DNA from: a virus
Strand: one strand, 5' to 3'
Virus record (IMG/VR): IMGVR_UViG_3300050119_000088
Coordinates: 1-64,000 of that record
Length of the DNA stretch: 64,000 nt
This document shows, piece after piece, positions 63,742 through 64,000 of this stretch (position 1 is the first letter of the stretch; the number at the start of each line of letters is the position of its first letter). Made by a program: the position numbers and the translations under genes. Under the pieces are notes generated by a model. It saw nothing but the letters and a program-made list of their open reading frames with translations, ran no database searches and was not told the DNA's origin.

Positions 63742-63970
63742 TGACTCAGCCTAGATTACCATTTCGACGTAACCCTATACCTGAAAACAACTTACGGCAA
63801 ATGTCTTACTAGCCGCGTTTCAATTGCTCTATAAGGATGATATAGGGTTTTCCTTTAAAGTCTCCTTATGGATGACTTTAAAAAAGTAATCAGAGAATAA
63901 GCGTAAGTCTATATCCCACAACACATATCAAATATCACCTACATGATTGTAGTCAGTCAGTAATCAATCA
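63742..63970 (+). repeat. Long intergenic regulatory element, copy B
   Basis: Plus-strand match to the minus strand at 4484-4716, including TCAATTGCT, CTTATGGATGACTTTAAA, CGTAAGTCTATA, CCACAACACATATCAA and TACATGATTG. It points rightward out of the window, so it may control a block starting beyond 64000. Confidence 0.75.
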
Positions 63971-64000
63971 ACATATACACAGTCACTTATGGTTGTAACT

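Noticed and set aside
1-64000. Capsid, tail or terminase genes
   Set aside because: None recognisable by motif; the Tyr-rich 390-residue protein and beta-rich proteins are only possible structural proteins.

Overview
The window looks like the early/metabolic arm of a large phage (or phage-like plasmid) of a Planctomycete. The host clue is a secreted protein at 11395-12267 with the planctomycete N-terminal LEDRSLMS motif and two DUF4214 repeats. The phage clue is a dense one-strand gene block encoding its own DNA polymerase A, two helicases, DNA ligase, RNase H, class II ribonucleotide reductase, dUTPase, ThyX, sigma factor, CsrA and many homing endonucleases. I recognise no capsid, tail or terminase gene, so the element must extend beyond the window.

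Layout: 1-905 is non-coding, with three 17-bp iterons and one arm of a 41-bp inverted repeat. 906-3729 is a short plus-strand block (a ParB-like protein, small proteins, an HNH endonuclease) closed by a strong terminator at 3772-3823. From about 63.6 kb down to 4 kb nearly every gene is on the minus strand, with stop/start overlaps of 1-4 nt. 4.4-10.7 kb holds small unknown genes, csrA and dut. 10.7-19.6 kb holds LAGLIDADG endonucleases, the DUF4214 protein, a tRNA-Thr and a CHASE3-like membrane protein. 19.5-33.6 kb holds ThyX, a DHH phosphoesterase, a PD-(D/E)XK nuclease, DNA ligase and a CAP-domain protein. 33.6-46.3 kb holds a UvrD-like helicase, a nucleotidase, a DNA-glycosylase-like protein and a sigma factor. 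46.3-59.1 kb holds the NYN nuclease, ribonucleotide reductase, RNase H, DNA polymerase, a ParB-like protein and a SNF2 helicase. 60.1-61.5 kb is a non-coding tract of tRNA-like structures. 61.6-63.6 kb is GC-richer and holds a secreted protein, a conserved unknown protein and another ParB-like protein.

Three themes run through the window. First, about 20 free-standing homing endonucleases of three families (HNH-AP2, zinc HNH, LAGLIDADG) sit between essential genes. Second, expression looks organised by shared signals: ten candidate sigma-70-type promoters, a GATTG-rich start-associated motif, and small hairpins with GGA in the loop in front of genes, which is what a CsrA protein recognises; the element carries a complete csrA. 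Third, several tRNA-like sequences have missing, shortened or enlarged anticodon arms, one of them apparently interrupted by a second tRNA-like sequence.

All assignments are by eye from sequence and translated proteins. No database search, structure prediction or RNA folding was run.
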